Assembly (NCBI GenBank): GCA_019638575.1
Contig: JAHBTN010000001.1
Span: 62,001-126,000 of the forward strand
Origin: Ferruginibacter sp.
Lineage (GTDB): Bacteria; Bacteroidota; Bacteroidia; Chitinophagales; Chitinophagaceae
Length of the DNA stretch: 64,000 bases
Direction: 5' to 3'
In this document: positions 50,941 to 59,343 of the stretch, piece by piece
Position numbering within the stretch: position 1 is the stretch's first letter
Layout: each line of letters begins with the position of its first letter
Made by a program: the position numbers and the translations under genes
Notes under the pieces: model-generated
What the model saw: only the letters and a program-made list of their open reading frames with translations
Databases searched by the model: none
Told to the model about the DNA's origin: nothing

Positions 50941-53900
50941 TTATTGGTTCTCTTTCTTTTTCATTTCAGTGTTTTCCATCTTATCAATTTTCTCTTTCAG
51001 TAAAAGTGCTTTTACTTTTTCTTCGTATTGTTTGTTGATGGATGCATTTGCTTTTTCAGCATCGCCTACCCGGTTAAGCAAAACAACAGTCCTTTCTTTT
51101 TGCAGGTTCGATGGCCGGGTTTCCTGGTTACATACCGACACATACACTTCAGAGATATCTTCTCTCAGCATTTTTTCATCGGCAAAAAGCGATTTTTGTT
51201 TGGTGGCTAATAATTTGCTGCGTAAATCTTCCAGCTTATCATGGTATTCCTGCACCAGTTTCTTCACTTTGTTATTTTTCAATTTACCTAAAGCCTGTTG
51301 CAGCATCTTTTGATTTGTGCTAATGCTGTCAACCAGTTTACCCAACCGCTCGTGCATGTTATATAATTGCATGGCTGTGTTATATTGTTCTTCCATATCG
51401 GCCAGTGTCATATCACTGTTTGGGTCACGCTGCATAGTTAACTTGTTTTCATACAGCTTATCAGCAACTTTTAATTTTACGGTGTATTCGCCGGGCAAAA
51501 CCATGGGTGCAATAAAACCGCCTACATCTAATTTAGTACCGCCACTTGCTACCTTGGGCGGTGTGCCCCTCATGTTCCAGTTTACTATATTAATACCCTT
51601 ACGTTTACTTCCCGGTATAGATTGTACCAGTTTTCCATCCTTATCATATATTTCCACTTTTACTTCGCCCCTGCTTACCCTGTCTTTAAAATAATATTCA
51701 ATTGGCGCCTGCTGAGATGAATTAGCGCCGATATATCCATCACCATTGCCCGAGCCGATATAATATTTACCCATGGTAATGTTTATTGGTTTTGAATTAA
51801 AGATTACCACATCTTTTGCGGCCATTTCTTTAGTCATGTTACGCATGGGTGTAATATCGTCAATGATGATGATGCCCCGGCCATGCGTTGCCAAAATCAA
51901 ATCGCTGGTAACAGGATGGATTTGAATATCCCTCACCAATGCCATCCAGGGAATATTGTTTTTCATGCGAAACCAGTTGCCGCCACCATCAAGCGAAGCA
52001 AACAAACCCATCTCAGTACCGGCAAACAGCAGGTCTTTATTTACGTTATCTTCTTTTATCTTATGTGCAAAGCCCGTAAATTCTTCACTTTTAAATAATG
52101 CCCAGGTTTTACCCATATCATTTGATTTTGCCAGGTAGGTTTTATGATCGCCGTACATGTGGTTATCAAAACTAGCGTACACAACATTCCTATCGAACCT
52201 TGAAGGCTCGATACTGCTAACCCAAGTTTGTGCAGGGATACCGGCTGCTGTATAATTCTTAGCCACATTGGTCCAGTTTTTTCCACCATCGGTTGTGTAT
52301 TGCAGGTTACCATCATCGGTGCCAACCCATACCAGGTTTTCATCCAAAGGCGATTCGGCAATAGTGAAGATGGTACAATGATTTTCGGCAGATGTTACAT
52401 CTGCACTTAACCCACCCGACTCTTCCTGCTTTTGTTTATCCTTGTTATTGGTAGTTAGGTCGGGAGAAATTTTTATCCAGTTCTTTCCTTCATCTACCGA
52501 CTTATATAAATATTGCGAAGCAATGTAAAGGTTGCGTTTGTTTTTTTGCCCGATTACAATTGGAGTATTCCAGTTAAAACGAAGCTTCTCATCATTTAAT
52601 GCCTGCTGTGGTTTTATACTGTATGCTTTGCCAAGTTTTAAATCGTTATGTACTATTTCGCCACCCTGCGATTCTGAATAAACAATATCAGGGTTTATCC
52701 CATCTACCTGCACCCAAAAACCATCGCCACCGCCAAGATTTTTCCAATCGTTGTTTTCAATACCGCCTGCGCTTTGTGTAGGTGCATACCAACTTTGGTT
52801 ATCCTGTAATCCGCCATACACATTGTAGGGCTGTTTAAAATCGTAGGTAACATGATAGAACTGCGATACCGGCAGCATGGGAAGCATCAGCCAGTTGGCG
52901 CCACGGTCGTTGCTAACATACAATCCGCCATCGGTGCCCAGGTACATTTGGTTGGTATAATTGGGGTTTATCCAAAGTGCATGATGATCGGCATGTACAT
53001 TGCCACCGCCATCAGCAAAAGAATATCCACCATCGCTGCTGTAACTAAATCCAAAACCGGGGCGGTAAACTCTTTTAGGATCTTTAGGATCTATAACAAG
53101 ACAGGCAAAATAAAATGGCCTTGAAACCACATTCACTGTTGCACTCTGCTGTTTCCAGTTTTCGCCGCCATCAGATGAAATATATAAACCAGTATTCTCT
53201 GCTTCTACAATGGCAAGTAAATTTTCAGGCGCACTTGGCGCTAAAGCAATAGCAGTACGGCCAAACGGTTTGGGTGGTAAACCCTTGCTTAATTCCCGCC
53301 ATGTTTTTCCGCCATCGGTACTTTTATAAATGCCGCTTCCTTTACCTCCCGAATTAAATGAATAAGGTGTACGCCTGAACTGCCAGGTGGTTGCATACAC
53401 AATGGAAGGATTTGCCGGGTTTAATGCAATATCAGCCACACCGGTTTGTTCATTGATGTAAAGTATTTTTTCAAAAGTATTTCCACCATCGGTTGATTTG
53501 TATAAACCACGATGCTTGCTATCGCTCCACAAGGGGCCGGGTGCTGCTACATAAATATTTTTTGAGTTAACAGGATCGATGATGATACGACTGATATGCT
53601 CTGTACTGTCGAGCCCTTTTATTTTAGTCCAGTTTTCGCCCTCATCAGTTGAGCGGTACAAACCATCGCCTATTGATACACTGTTACGCATATTACTTTC
53701 GCCGGTACCAACAAAAATTATTTTTGGGTTTTGCTGATCGATAGCCAACGCACCAATACTTTGGCAATATTTATCAAATATGGGTTTAAAACTTACGCCA
53801 GCATTTGTTGTTTTCCATAATCCACCGCCTGCCGAACCTACATAAATAATACGGGGTTCGTTGTTTACGCCTTCAATGGCCGTAAGCCTTCCGCCCATGG

Positions 53901-54018
53901 TGGCAGGGCCTATATGCCGGGCTTCCATCATACCAAATGTGGCAGATGTAATTTGTGCCGATACGGCATTTGTAAAAAACAGCAAACAAGCAATAGGAAA
54001 AAACTTTTTCATAAACAT
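50941..54018 (-). CDS. secreted BNR/Vps10 (sortilin)-like beta-propeller protein, second paralogue
   Basis: 1025 residues with signal peptide (MFMKKFFPIACLLFFTNAVSA; ATG at 54012 also possible). Blades such as TTNAGVSFKP, STDEGENWTK, STDGGNTFEK, STDGGKTWRE, SSDGGENWKQ, SVDEGKNWIK and TTDGGKNWTN extend over about 55-720. The C-terminus has a beta domain and two coiled-coil runs (YNMHERLGKLVDSISTNQKM; KLEDLRSKLLATKQKSLF). It is a divergent duplicate of the preceding gene, with 163 bp between them. Surface or periplasmic function unknown. Confidence 0.82.
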   Translation of the reverse strand: MFMKKFFPIACLLFFTNAVSAQITSATFGMMEARHIGPATMGGRLTAIEGVNNEPRIIYVGSAGGGLWKTTNAGVSFKPIFDKYCQSIGALAIDQQNPKIIFVGTGESNMRNSVSIGDGLYRSTDEGENWTKIKGLDSTEHISRIIIDPVNSKNIYVAAPGPLWSDSKHRGLYKSTDGGNTFEKILYINEQTGVADIALNPANPSIVYATTWQFRRTPYSFNSGGKGSGIYKSTDGGKTWRELSKGLPPKPFGRTAIALAPSAPENLLAIVEAENTGLYISSDGGENWKQQSATVNVVSRPFYFACLVIDPKDPKRVYRPGFGFSYSSDGGYSFADGGGNVHADHHALWINPNYTNQMYLGTDGGLYVSNDRGANWLMLPMLPVSQFYHVTYDFKQPYNVYGGLQDNQSWYAPTQSAGGIENNDWKNLGGGDGFWVQVDGINPDIVYSESQGGEIVHNDLKLGKAYSIKPQQALNDEKLRFNWNTPIVIGQKNKRNLYIASQYLYKSVDEGKNWIKISPDLTTNNKDKQKQEESGGLSADVTSAENHCTIFTIAESPLDENLVWVGTDDGNLQYTTDGGKNWTNVAKNYTAAGIPAQTWVSSIEPSRFDRNVVYASFDNHMYGDHKTYLAKSNDMGKTWALFKSEEFTGFAHKIKEDNVNKDLLFAGTEMGLFASLDGGGNWFRMKNNIPWMALVRDIQIHPVTSDLILATHGRGIIIIDDITPMRNMTKEMAAKDVVIFNSKPINITMGKYYIGSGNGDGYIGANSSQQAPIEYYFKDRVSRGEVKVEIYDKDGKLVQSIPGSKRKGINIVNWNMRGTPPKVASGGTKLDVGGFIAPMVLPGEYTVKLKVADKLYENKLTMQRDPNSDMTLADMEEQYNTAMQLYNMHERLGKLVDSISTNQKMLQQALGKLKNNKVKKLVQEYHDKLEDLRSKLLATKQKSLFADEKMLREDISEVYVSVCNQETRPSNLQKERTVVLLNRVGDAEKANASINKQYEEKVKALLLKEKIDKMENTEMKKKENQ

Positions 54019-54044
54019 GTTTTTAATAGTGCTAAAACCTTATG

Positions 54045-54075
54045 ATAAAAATAACCCGGTTTTTTTAGAACCGGG
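54045..54075 (-). terminator. terminator of the LolA-like gene
   Basis: On the minus strand CCCGGTT (54075-54069) pairs with AACCGGG (54061-54055) around a 7-nt loop and is followed by TTATTTTTAT. It lies between the LolA-like gene and the start of the second propeller gene. Confidence 0.65.
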
Positions 54076-54091
54076 CTGCTTAGTAAGTATA

Positions 54092-54799
54092 TCACATATC
54101 GTGTTTATAGGCACTTTCGGGTATCGTTTGGTTAATTTTTATACTCGATATCAAAAGTGTACCAAAAGGAAGACCTATACTGTAAGGCATCTTTACGCCT
54201 TCTACATCCCTGTAATCCGAAAAATCAGACTGTACTTCAACTTCCTGCCCGTTAGCTTTCTGCATTTTTTTTGTTCGGATAATCATATTAGTAGCAGGGT
54301 CTATAAAATAGGTTTCATCTTTTCCGCTGGCAAGCGTAACTTTTAATTTATAACATTCGGTGCCGTCAACATCTTCTTTACCCAACAGCTCTACTTTGTT
54401 GCCTTTTGCAGCATAGTCAACCAGGGAGCCGGCAATATCAAGGTCGCTCAATCCTTCTTTTACATCGTCGGCCGTTTTGGGTTCGGGTTTTTGCATGCCG
54501 TTAAAAGGCATATAAGTCCATCCTTCTTTGTCGGTAAGCATATCAAAACCTGTCATACCATTTACAAAAATATCCTGGCGGGCAAGTTTATTATTTACCT
54601 GGGTAACAGTAACACCAATTTCAATCCCCTGCACACTCAGGCTACCCTCGCTAATAACATTTTGTATTTTGTTAAGGTTTTCTTTTCCACCCAAGGCGGT
54701 AATATGTTTGTCAATAATTTCATCTACCGTTTGAGCCTGTGCAAACTGTACAAACACCAATGCCATTACCATCATGGCAAATACAATTAAATTTTTCAT
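54092..54799 (-). CDS. LolA/LppX-like outer-membrane lipoprotein-sorting-type protein
   Basis: 235 residues with signal peptide (MKNLIVFAMMVMALVFVQFAQA). The start TVDEIIDKHITALGGKENLNKIQNVISEGSL is typical for the Bacteroidota LolA-like family (DUF4292/outer-membrane lipoprotein-sorting group), and the repeated strands around FDMLTDKEGWTYMPF and DETYFIDPATNMIIRTK build a half-barrel that binds lipid in related proteins. Actual cargo is unknown. The Cys is not a lipidation site here. Monocistronic with its own terminator. Confidence 0.8.
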   Translation of the reverse strand: MKNLIVFAMMVMALVFVQFAQAQTVDEIIDKHITALGGKENLNKIQNVISEGSLSVQGIEIGVTVTQVNNKLARQDIFVNGMTGFDMLTDKEGWTYMPFNGMQKPEPKTADDVKEGLSDLDIAGSLVDYAAKGNKVELLGKEDVDGTECYKLKVTLASGKDETYFIDPATNMIIRTKKMQKANGQEVEVQSDFSDYRDVEGVKMPYSIGLPFGTLLISSIKINQTIPESAYKHDM

Positions 54800-54865
54800 G
54801 TTAAATAATTTAAGCCGTAAATATAATATAAAACTTTACTGTTACCCTAATTTAGTTTTTCCGTT

Positions 54866-54873
54866 TATCTTGT
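54866..54873 (+). promoter_or_regulatory. candidate -7 box TATCTTGT of the adenine deaminase gene
   Basis: TATCTTGT differs from TAnnTTTG at two positions and ends 27 nt before the ATG at 54901. No clear -33. Confidence 0.3.
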
Positions 54874-54900
54874 AAAAAATTCCGTTTAAAATTTTATAAG

Positions 54901-56535
54901 ATGAACAGTTTTACAATACAGGCAAACATTGTTGATATACCTGCCAGGAAAATATTTTGGGGTGAGGTTTCGGTTTCGGATGGAAAAATCATTTCAATTA
55001 AAAACCTGCCCGGCGGGCAGCAGGCAAATGCTCCTTTCATTATACCTGGTTTTATTGATAGCCATGTTCATATTGAAAGTTCTATGTTGGTTCCATCCGA
55101 ATTTGCAAAACTTGCCGTGGTGCATGGTACCGTTGGCACCATCAGCGACCCCCATGAAATTGCCAATGTGTGCGGCATGCAAGGTGTGGAATTTATGATT
55201 GCCAATGGAAAAACAGTTCCGTTTAAATTTCATTTTGGCGCACCCAGTTGTGTACCTGCCACTGTGTTTGAAACAGCCGGCGCTGCATTACATGCTGATG
55301 ATGTGGATGCTTTGTTACAAAAAGATGAAATACATTACCTGAGTGAGATGATGAATTTTCCGGGTGTGTTAAATGGCGATGAAGAAGTGTTTAAAAAAAT
55401 TGCATCGGCAAAAAAATACAACAAACCTGTTGATGGGCATGCGCCGGGACTTAGGGGAAACGATGCAAAAAAATATATTGATGCCGGTATTAGTACCGAT
55501 CATGAATGTTTTACTGCAGAAGAAGCGTTGGATAAATTAAAATATGGCATGAAGATTTTGATACGTGAAGGCAGCGCTGCTAAAAATTTTGAAGCATTGA
55601 TTGACCTGATGAATGATCATTATGAAATGATGATGTTTTGCAGCGATGATAAGCATCCTGATAGTTTGGCTGATGGGCATATCAACCAGCTTTGTGCCAG
55701 GGCGGTAGCCAAAGGCATTGATGTGTTTAAGGTTTTGCAGGCTGCCTGTATAAACCCGGTACAACATTATAAAATGAATATTGGATTATTGCAGGAAGGT
55801 GATGCTGCAGATTTTATTTTGGTTGAAGATTTGAAAAATTTTAAGGTTATAAACACTTATATAAACGGGCAATTGGTTGCAGCAGATGGCAGGTCGTTAG
55901 TGAAAAGTGAAACATCGGGCTTGCTGAACAATTTTAACTGCAGTAAAAAATCAATTACTGATTTTAAATTTTCTATAGCCGATTTTGGAGAAACTATTTA
56001 TGCCATTGAAGCGCTTGACGGGCAATTAATAACTAACAAACTACCCTGCAAGCCTGTTATAAAAAATGATGCGTATGAAAGCGATGCAGAAAATGATATT
56101 TTAAAAATAGTGGTAGTAAACCGTTATACCAATGCACCGGTGGCAAAAGCATTTATTAAAAATTTTGGATTACAACATGGCGCCCTTGCTTCGTCGGTTG
56201 CACACGATAGCCACAATATTGTTGCAGTGGGTGCAGATGATGAAAGCCTGGCAAAAGCAGTAAACCTGGTAATTGATGCAAAAGGTGGTGTAAGCGCTGT
56301 AAGTAAAAATAAGGAGATGGTATTGGCTTTGCCTGTTGCCGGTTTAATGAGTAATGAAGATGGTTATAAAGTAGCGGCTGCTTATACAGCAATTGATAAA
56401 ATGGCAAAAGATGAAATGGGTTCTACATTAGCTGCACCTTTTATGACACTGTCTTTTATGGCATTACTGGTAATACCACATTTAAAATTGAGCGATAAAG
56501 GTTTGTTTGACGGCGACAGTTTCAGCTTTATATAA
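54901..56535 (+). CDS. ade: adenine deaminase
   Basis: 544 residues. Converts adenine to hypoxanthine plus ammonia for purine salvage. The amidohydrolase-fold landmarks are [17 protein letters not shown] (metal His pair), [45 protein letters not shown] and [10 protein letters not shown] (metal Asp). The C-terminal family domain ([15 protein letters not shown] to [17 protein letters not shown]) is complete. It stops 3 bp from the convergent lipoprotein gene end. Confidence 0.95.
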   Translation: MNSFTIQANIVDIPARKIFWGEVSVSDGKIISIKNLPGGQQANAPFIIPGFIDSHVHIESSMLVPSEFAKLAVVHGTVGTISDPHEIANVCGMQGVEFMIANGKTVPFKFHFGAPSCVPATVFETAGAALHADDVDALLQKDEIHYLSEMMNFPGVLNGDEEVFKKIASAKKYNKPVDGHAPGLRGNDAKKYIDAGISTDHECFTAEEALDKLKYGMKILIREGSAAKNFEALIDLMNDHYEMMMFCSDDKHPDSLADGHINQLCARAVAKGIDVFKVLQAACINPVQHYKMNIGLLQEGDAADFILVEDLKNFKVINTYINGQLVAADGRSLVKSETSGLLNNFNCSKKSITDFKFSIADFGETIYAIEALDGQLITNKLPCKPVIKNDAYESDAENDILKIVVVNRYTNAPVAKAFIKNFGLQHGALASSVAHDSHNIVAVGADDESLAKAVNLVIDAKGGVSAVSKNKEMVLALPVAGLMSNEDGYKVAAAYTAIDKMAKDEMGSTLAAPFMTLSFMALLVIPHLKLSDKGLFDGDSFSFI

Positions 56536-56538
56536 TAC

Positions 56539-56952
56539 TTAGTTAACTTTTGCAGCAACTATTTTCATAGCCACGCTATCGGTTCCTTTGGGAGCAAAAT
56601 ATTTTGTTTTAAATGATGCGGTGCCCCCCGGCGCAATGGTTTCATAAACCACTTCGTGGTCTTTTTCGAGCAGTGCGCCTGTTTTACTGAAAAATGAAAG
56701 TTCAATATCTACATCTTTATAGCTGGCAACGGTTGCTTTATTGCTAATAGTTCCTTTAATAACCCTTTGTCCAATCAGGTTTTTCCTGTCGTGCCCATCC
56801 ACTGTTAAAAAACGGGTTGGGTTTTTCTTTTCGGTTTCGGCAAGTGTTTCTTTTGTCTGTTCGTATTTATCTTTTGTTTTCACCTCTTTTTCATTACTGC
56901 TGCAGGCGGCGGCAAAACTTACCAATAGTAAAAATGCAATAGCTTTTTTCAT
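56539..56952 (-). CDS. small lipoprotein, unknown function
   Basis: 137 residues. Signal peptide with lipobox MKKAIAFLLLVSFAAAC (AAAC), then a charged region (SNEKEVKTKDKYEQTKETLAETEKK) and a predicted beta-sandwich from about 50 (VIKGTISNKATVASYKDVDIELSFFSKTGALLEKDHEVVY), a shape seen in FxLYD-type domains. No named family recognised. Convergent with ade, separated by 3 bp. Confidence 0.75.
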   Translation of the reverse strand: MKKAIAFLLLVSFAAACSSNEKEVKTKDKYEQTKETLAETEKKNPTRFLTVDGHDRKNLIGQRVIKGTISNKATVASYKDVDIELSFFSKTGALLEKDHEVVYETIAPGGTASFKTKYFAPKGTDSVAMKIVAAKVN

Positions 56953-57034
56953 GTATCAATATTTGAACACAATAAAAATACATTTTTGTGAAACACTATG
57001 TTAAAATAAAATGAAATGCTTATTTTTTTTATTT

Positions 57035-57042
57035 TAGATTTG
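57035..57042 (+). promoter_or_regulatory. candidate -7 box TAGATTTG of upp
   Basis: Exact TAnnTTTG match, 41 nt before the ATG at 57084. A second TTTG lies directly after it. Confidence 0.45.
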
Positions 57043-57083
57043 CTTTGTTTGTAAATACCTAAGAAAAATACAAAACAATTAAC

Positions 57084-57734
57084 ATGGTCATCAACTTAAG
57101 TGAACAGCATTCATTAGTAAGCAATTGGGTAAGCGAATTAAGAGATGTGGAAATACAGCAGGACCGTATGCGTTTTAGGCGTAACCTGGAGCGTATTGCC
57201 GAAGTGATTGGCTATGAAATAAGTAAAAAAATGGATTGGGTAGAGAAAGAGGTTACTACCCCATTGGGCACAAGCAACAGCAAGGTTTTAAAAGACCAAC
57301 CCGTTTTAGCTACCATATTAAGAGCAGGATTAGGTATGCACACCGGCTTGCTTAATTATTTTGATAAAGGTGATAATGCATTCATCAGCGCTTACCGCAA
57401 GCACAACCCCGATGGCAGTTTTGATATACATATGGAATATATGAGCTGCCCCGAAATTGAAGGCCGGGTGGTGATATTAAGCGACCCCATGATTGCAACC
57501 GGTTCATCACTTGTAAAATCAATTGAGTTTTTAAAAGAAGAAGGAGAAATAAAACAACTGCATATAGCCTGCGCCATAGCCTGTACCGTAGGTTTAGAAT
57601 TTGTAAAAAGAGCTTTCCCTAATGCTACCATTTGGTGTGGCGATGTGGATGATGAAATAACCGCCAAGGGTTATATCGTTCCCGGCCTTGGCGATGCCGG
57701 CGACCTTGCATTTGGTTCTAAAATGCAGGGATAG
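57084..57734 (+). CDS. upp: uracil phosphoribosyltransferase
   Basis: 216 residues. Makes UMP from uracil and PRPP. The family marks are FRRNLERIAEVIGYEISKKM, ATILRAGLGMHTGLLNYF, YRKHNPDGSFDIHMEYMSCP, the PRPP loop LSDPMIATGSSLVKSIEFL and GDVDDEITAKGYIVPGLGDAG. Sits near ade, so purine and pyrimidine salvage genes are close but not in one operon. Confidence 0.95.
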   Translation: MVINLSEQHSLVSNWVSELRDVEIQQDRMRFRRNLERIAEVIGYEISKKMDWVEKEVTTPLGTSNSKVLKDQPVLATILRAGLGMHTGLLNYFDKGDNAFISAYRKHNPDGSFDIHMEYMSCPEIEGRVVILSDPMIATGSSLVKSIEFLKEEGEIKQLHIACAIACTVGLEFVKRAFPNATIWCGDVDDEITAKGYIVPGLGDAGDLAFGSKMQG

Positions 57735-58169
57735 GGTTTTTTGAAAGGGGTTGTTTTTACGATACAGTAAATTAAAAATCCAATTATATCTCTGCTTAGT
57801 TTGTGTACCACGAAACAAAAACATCCATTTACTACAATCAAAAAAAAATTCATTTAAAAAATATCGTACCGATGGTGCTTGTAAAATCTCATTTTATTTT
57901 TCTACCAATATTTCACCTCTACGAGGCTGTATATTCTAAACCTGATGTTGCTACCATCCAGAATTAAGATGGCTTACCATTTGCAAAAAATAATAAGGAT
58001 ATTAAATAATCCGTAACCTATTCAACTGCAAAACAAACTACCATTGCCCTTAAATTGTGAGTATCTATAGCCTGTAAACCATAATTAAAGCTAAATATTG
58101 CCGTTATTGTATTTAAATGCAGCATTTTACTGTAAATCCCTATCTTTATTGCTTGAACATTTTAATAAA
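57735..58169. other. 435-bp gene-free region between upp and porP/sprF
   Basis: AT-rich. Short open frames exist on both strands (for example around 57751..57939) but have no family features, ribosome site or codon pattern. The only element I can name is the -7-type box TATCTTTA at 58141..58148 for the gene at 58170. No tRNA, hairpin terminator or repeat was recognised. Confidence 0.6.
58141..58148 (+). promoter_or_regulatory. candidate -7 box TATCTTTA of the PorP/SprF gene
   Basis: One mismatch from TAnnTTTG; transcription would start near 58153 and the ATG at 58170 follows after about 17 nt. It makes the longer frame from 58098 unlikely as the start. Confidence 0.5.
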
Positions 58170-59171
58170 ATGAGAAAAATACTAACACTAGTCTGTACCT
58201 TGTTTGTGTGCCAGTATATAAATGCACAGGATCCGCATTTTTCGCAGTTTTTTGCTTCACCATTAACGCTTAACCCTGCCTTTACCGGTAAGTTCAGCGG
58301 TAGCTGGCGTTTGGCTGCCAATCATCGTGACCAATGGCCTTCTATACCCAAAGCTTATGTAACTACAAGCGCCTCTATTGATTTTCCTATCTTAAAAAAG
58401 AGGATACCGGAGAATGATGTTTTTGGAGTGGGTATTTCTGGATTAACTGATGCAAGCGCCAACAATATCTTAAAACTTAATTACGGCTCTGTTTCTATGA
58501 GCTATCATAAGGCTTTGGATGAAGATGGCTACAGTACCATTGGTGCCGGTTTCCAGGCTACCTACTCAAATATGAATTTAGATATCAGCAAATTTACATT
58601 TGAAGATATGCTTACCCAAAATGGTTTTACAGGTACCACTTCTGATATCATATACAATGGAAACCAACAAGGATATTTTGATGTAAATGCCGGGATTTTA
58701 TATTCAGGATCAACCAATGGACAAAATAATTTTTACCTGGGTGCCTCTATGTATCATATCAACCGGCCCAAGGTTGGTTTTAAAGATAAAAACTGGTATT
58801 TAAGCGGCCGTATTTCTATGCATGGTGGTGGTTCATTCCCATTATCCAGTATGTTTACAGCACATGTATCTGCCATACATCAAATACAAAATAAAGCGAG
58901 CGAAACCATTGTTGGTGCAGCCATTGCAGCTAACCTTAACCAGGATGAAGAAAGGCCTGCAGCAATATACCTGGGAAGTTGGTTAAGGTTTAATGATGCC
59001 ATCATTCCTTATGTAGGATTAGAAATTGGCGGACTAAGAATTGGTGTTAGTTACGATTTTAATATATCTAACTTAAAAGCAGCCACTTTTTCCCGTGGTG
59101 GTTCCGAATTTTCTTTAATCTTTATTAAAAGGCCACCTGATTATAAAGGTATCCCTTGTCCAAAATTTTAA
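58170..59171 (+). CDS. PorP/SprF-family type IX secretion system outer-membrane protein
   Basis: 333 residues from the ATG at 58170 with signal peptide (MRKILTLVCTLFVCQYINA). The PorP/SprF signature is plain: QDPHFSQFFASPLTLNPAFTG, SGSWRLAANHRDQWPS, SASIDFPI, YSTIGAGFQATYSNMNLDISKFTFEDM, and the C-terminal strand region RIGVSYDFNISNLKAATFSRGGSEFSL. It forms a beta barrel that anchors T9SS cargo or gliding adhesins. It precedes a large T9SS-sorted protease, a common pairing, with a terminator and 172 bp between them. Confidence 0.95.
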   Translation: MRKILTLVCTLFVCQYINAQDPHFSQFFASPLTLNPAFTGKFSGSWRLAANHRDQWPSIPKAYVTTSASIDFPILKKRIPENDVFGVGISGLTDASANNILKLNYGSVSMSYHKALDEDGYSTIGAGFQATYSNMNLDISKFTFEDMLTQNGFTGTTSDIIYNGNQQGYFDVNAGILYSGSTNGQNNFYLGASMYHINRPKVGFKDKNWYLSGRISMHGGGSFPLSSMFTAHVSAIHQIQNKASETIVGAAIAANLNQDEERPAAIYLGSWLRFNDAIIPYVGLEIGGLRIGVSYDFNISNLKAATFSRGGSEFSLIFIKRPPDYKGIPCPKF

Positions 59172-59177
59172 TTTATA

Positions 59178-59209
59178 AAAGGCCTGTTTTACAGGTCTTT
59201 TTATTTTTA
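59178..59209 (+). terminator. rho-independent terminator of the PorP/SprF gene
   Basis: AAAGGCCTGT (59178-59187) pairs with ACAGGTCTTT (59191-59200, one G-U pair) around a 3-nt loop, then TTATTTTTA. It lies 6 bp past the stop codon. Confidence 0.8.
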
Positions 59210-59308
59210 TGCAAATATGTAAAACAGTTTTATATATACATAAGTAAACTATTTAAAAAAAGTAGATTAAAAACATAAACATTCTTTGGCAGCATACATG
59301 GTTTTAAA

Positions 59309-59316
59309 TATTTTTA
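59309..59316 (+). promoter_or_regulatory. candidate -7 box TATTTTTA of the metzincin gene
   Basis: One mismatch from TAnnTTTG; transcription would start near 59321, about 23 nt before the ATG at 59344. Possible because a terminator separates the gene from porP/sprF. Confidence 0.35.
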
Positions 59317-59343
59317 CCCATCAATCATCCAATTAAAAAAATA

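Noticed and set aside
57751-57939. A 62-codon frame in the gap after upp
   Set aside because: No family, no promoter or start context, and the amino-acid composition is not protein-like.
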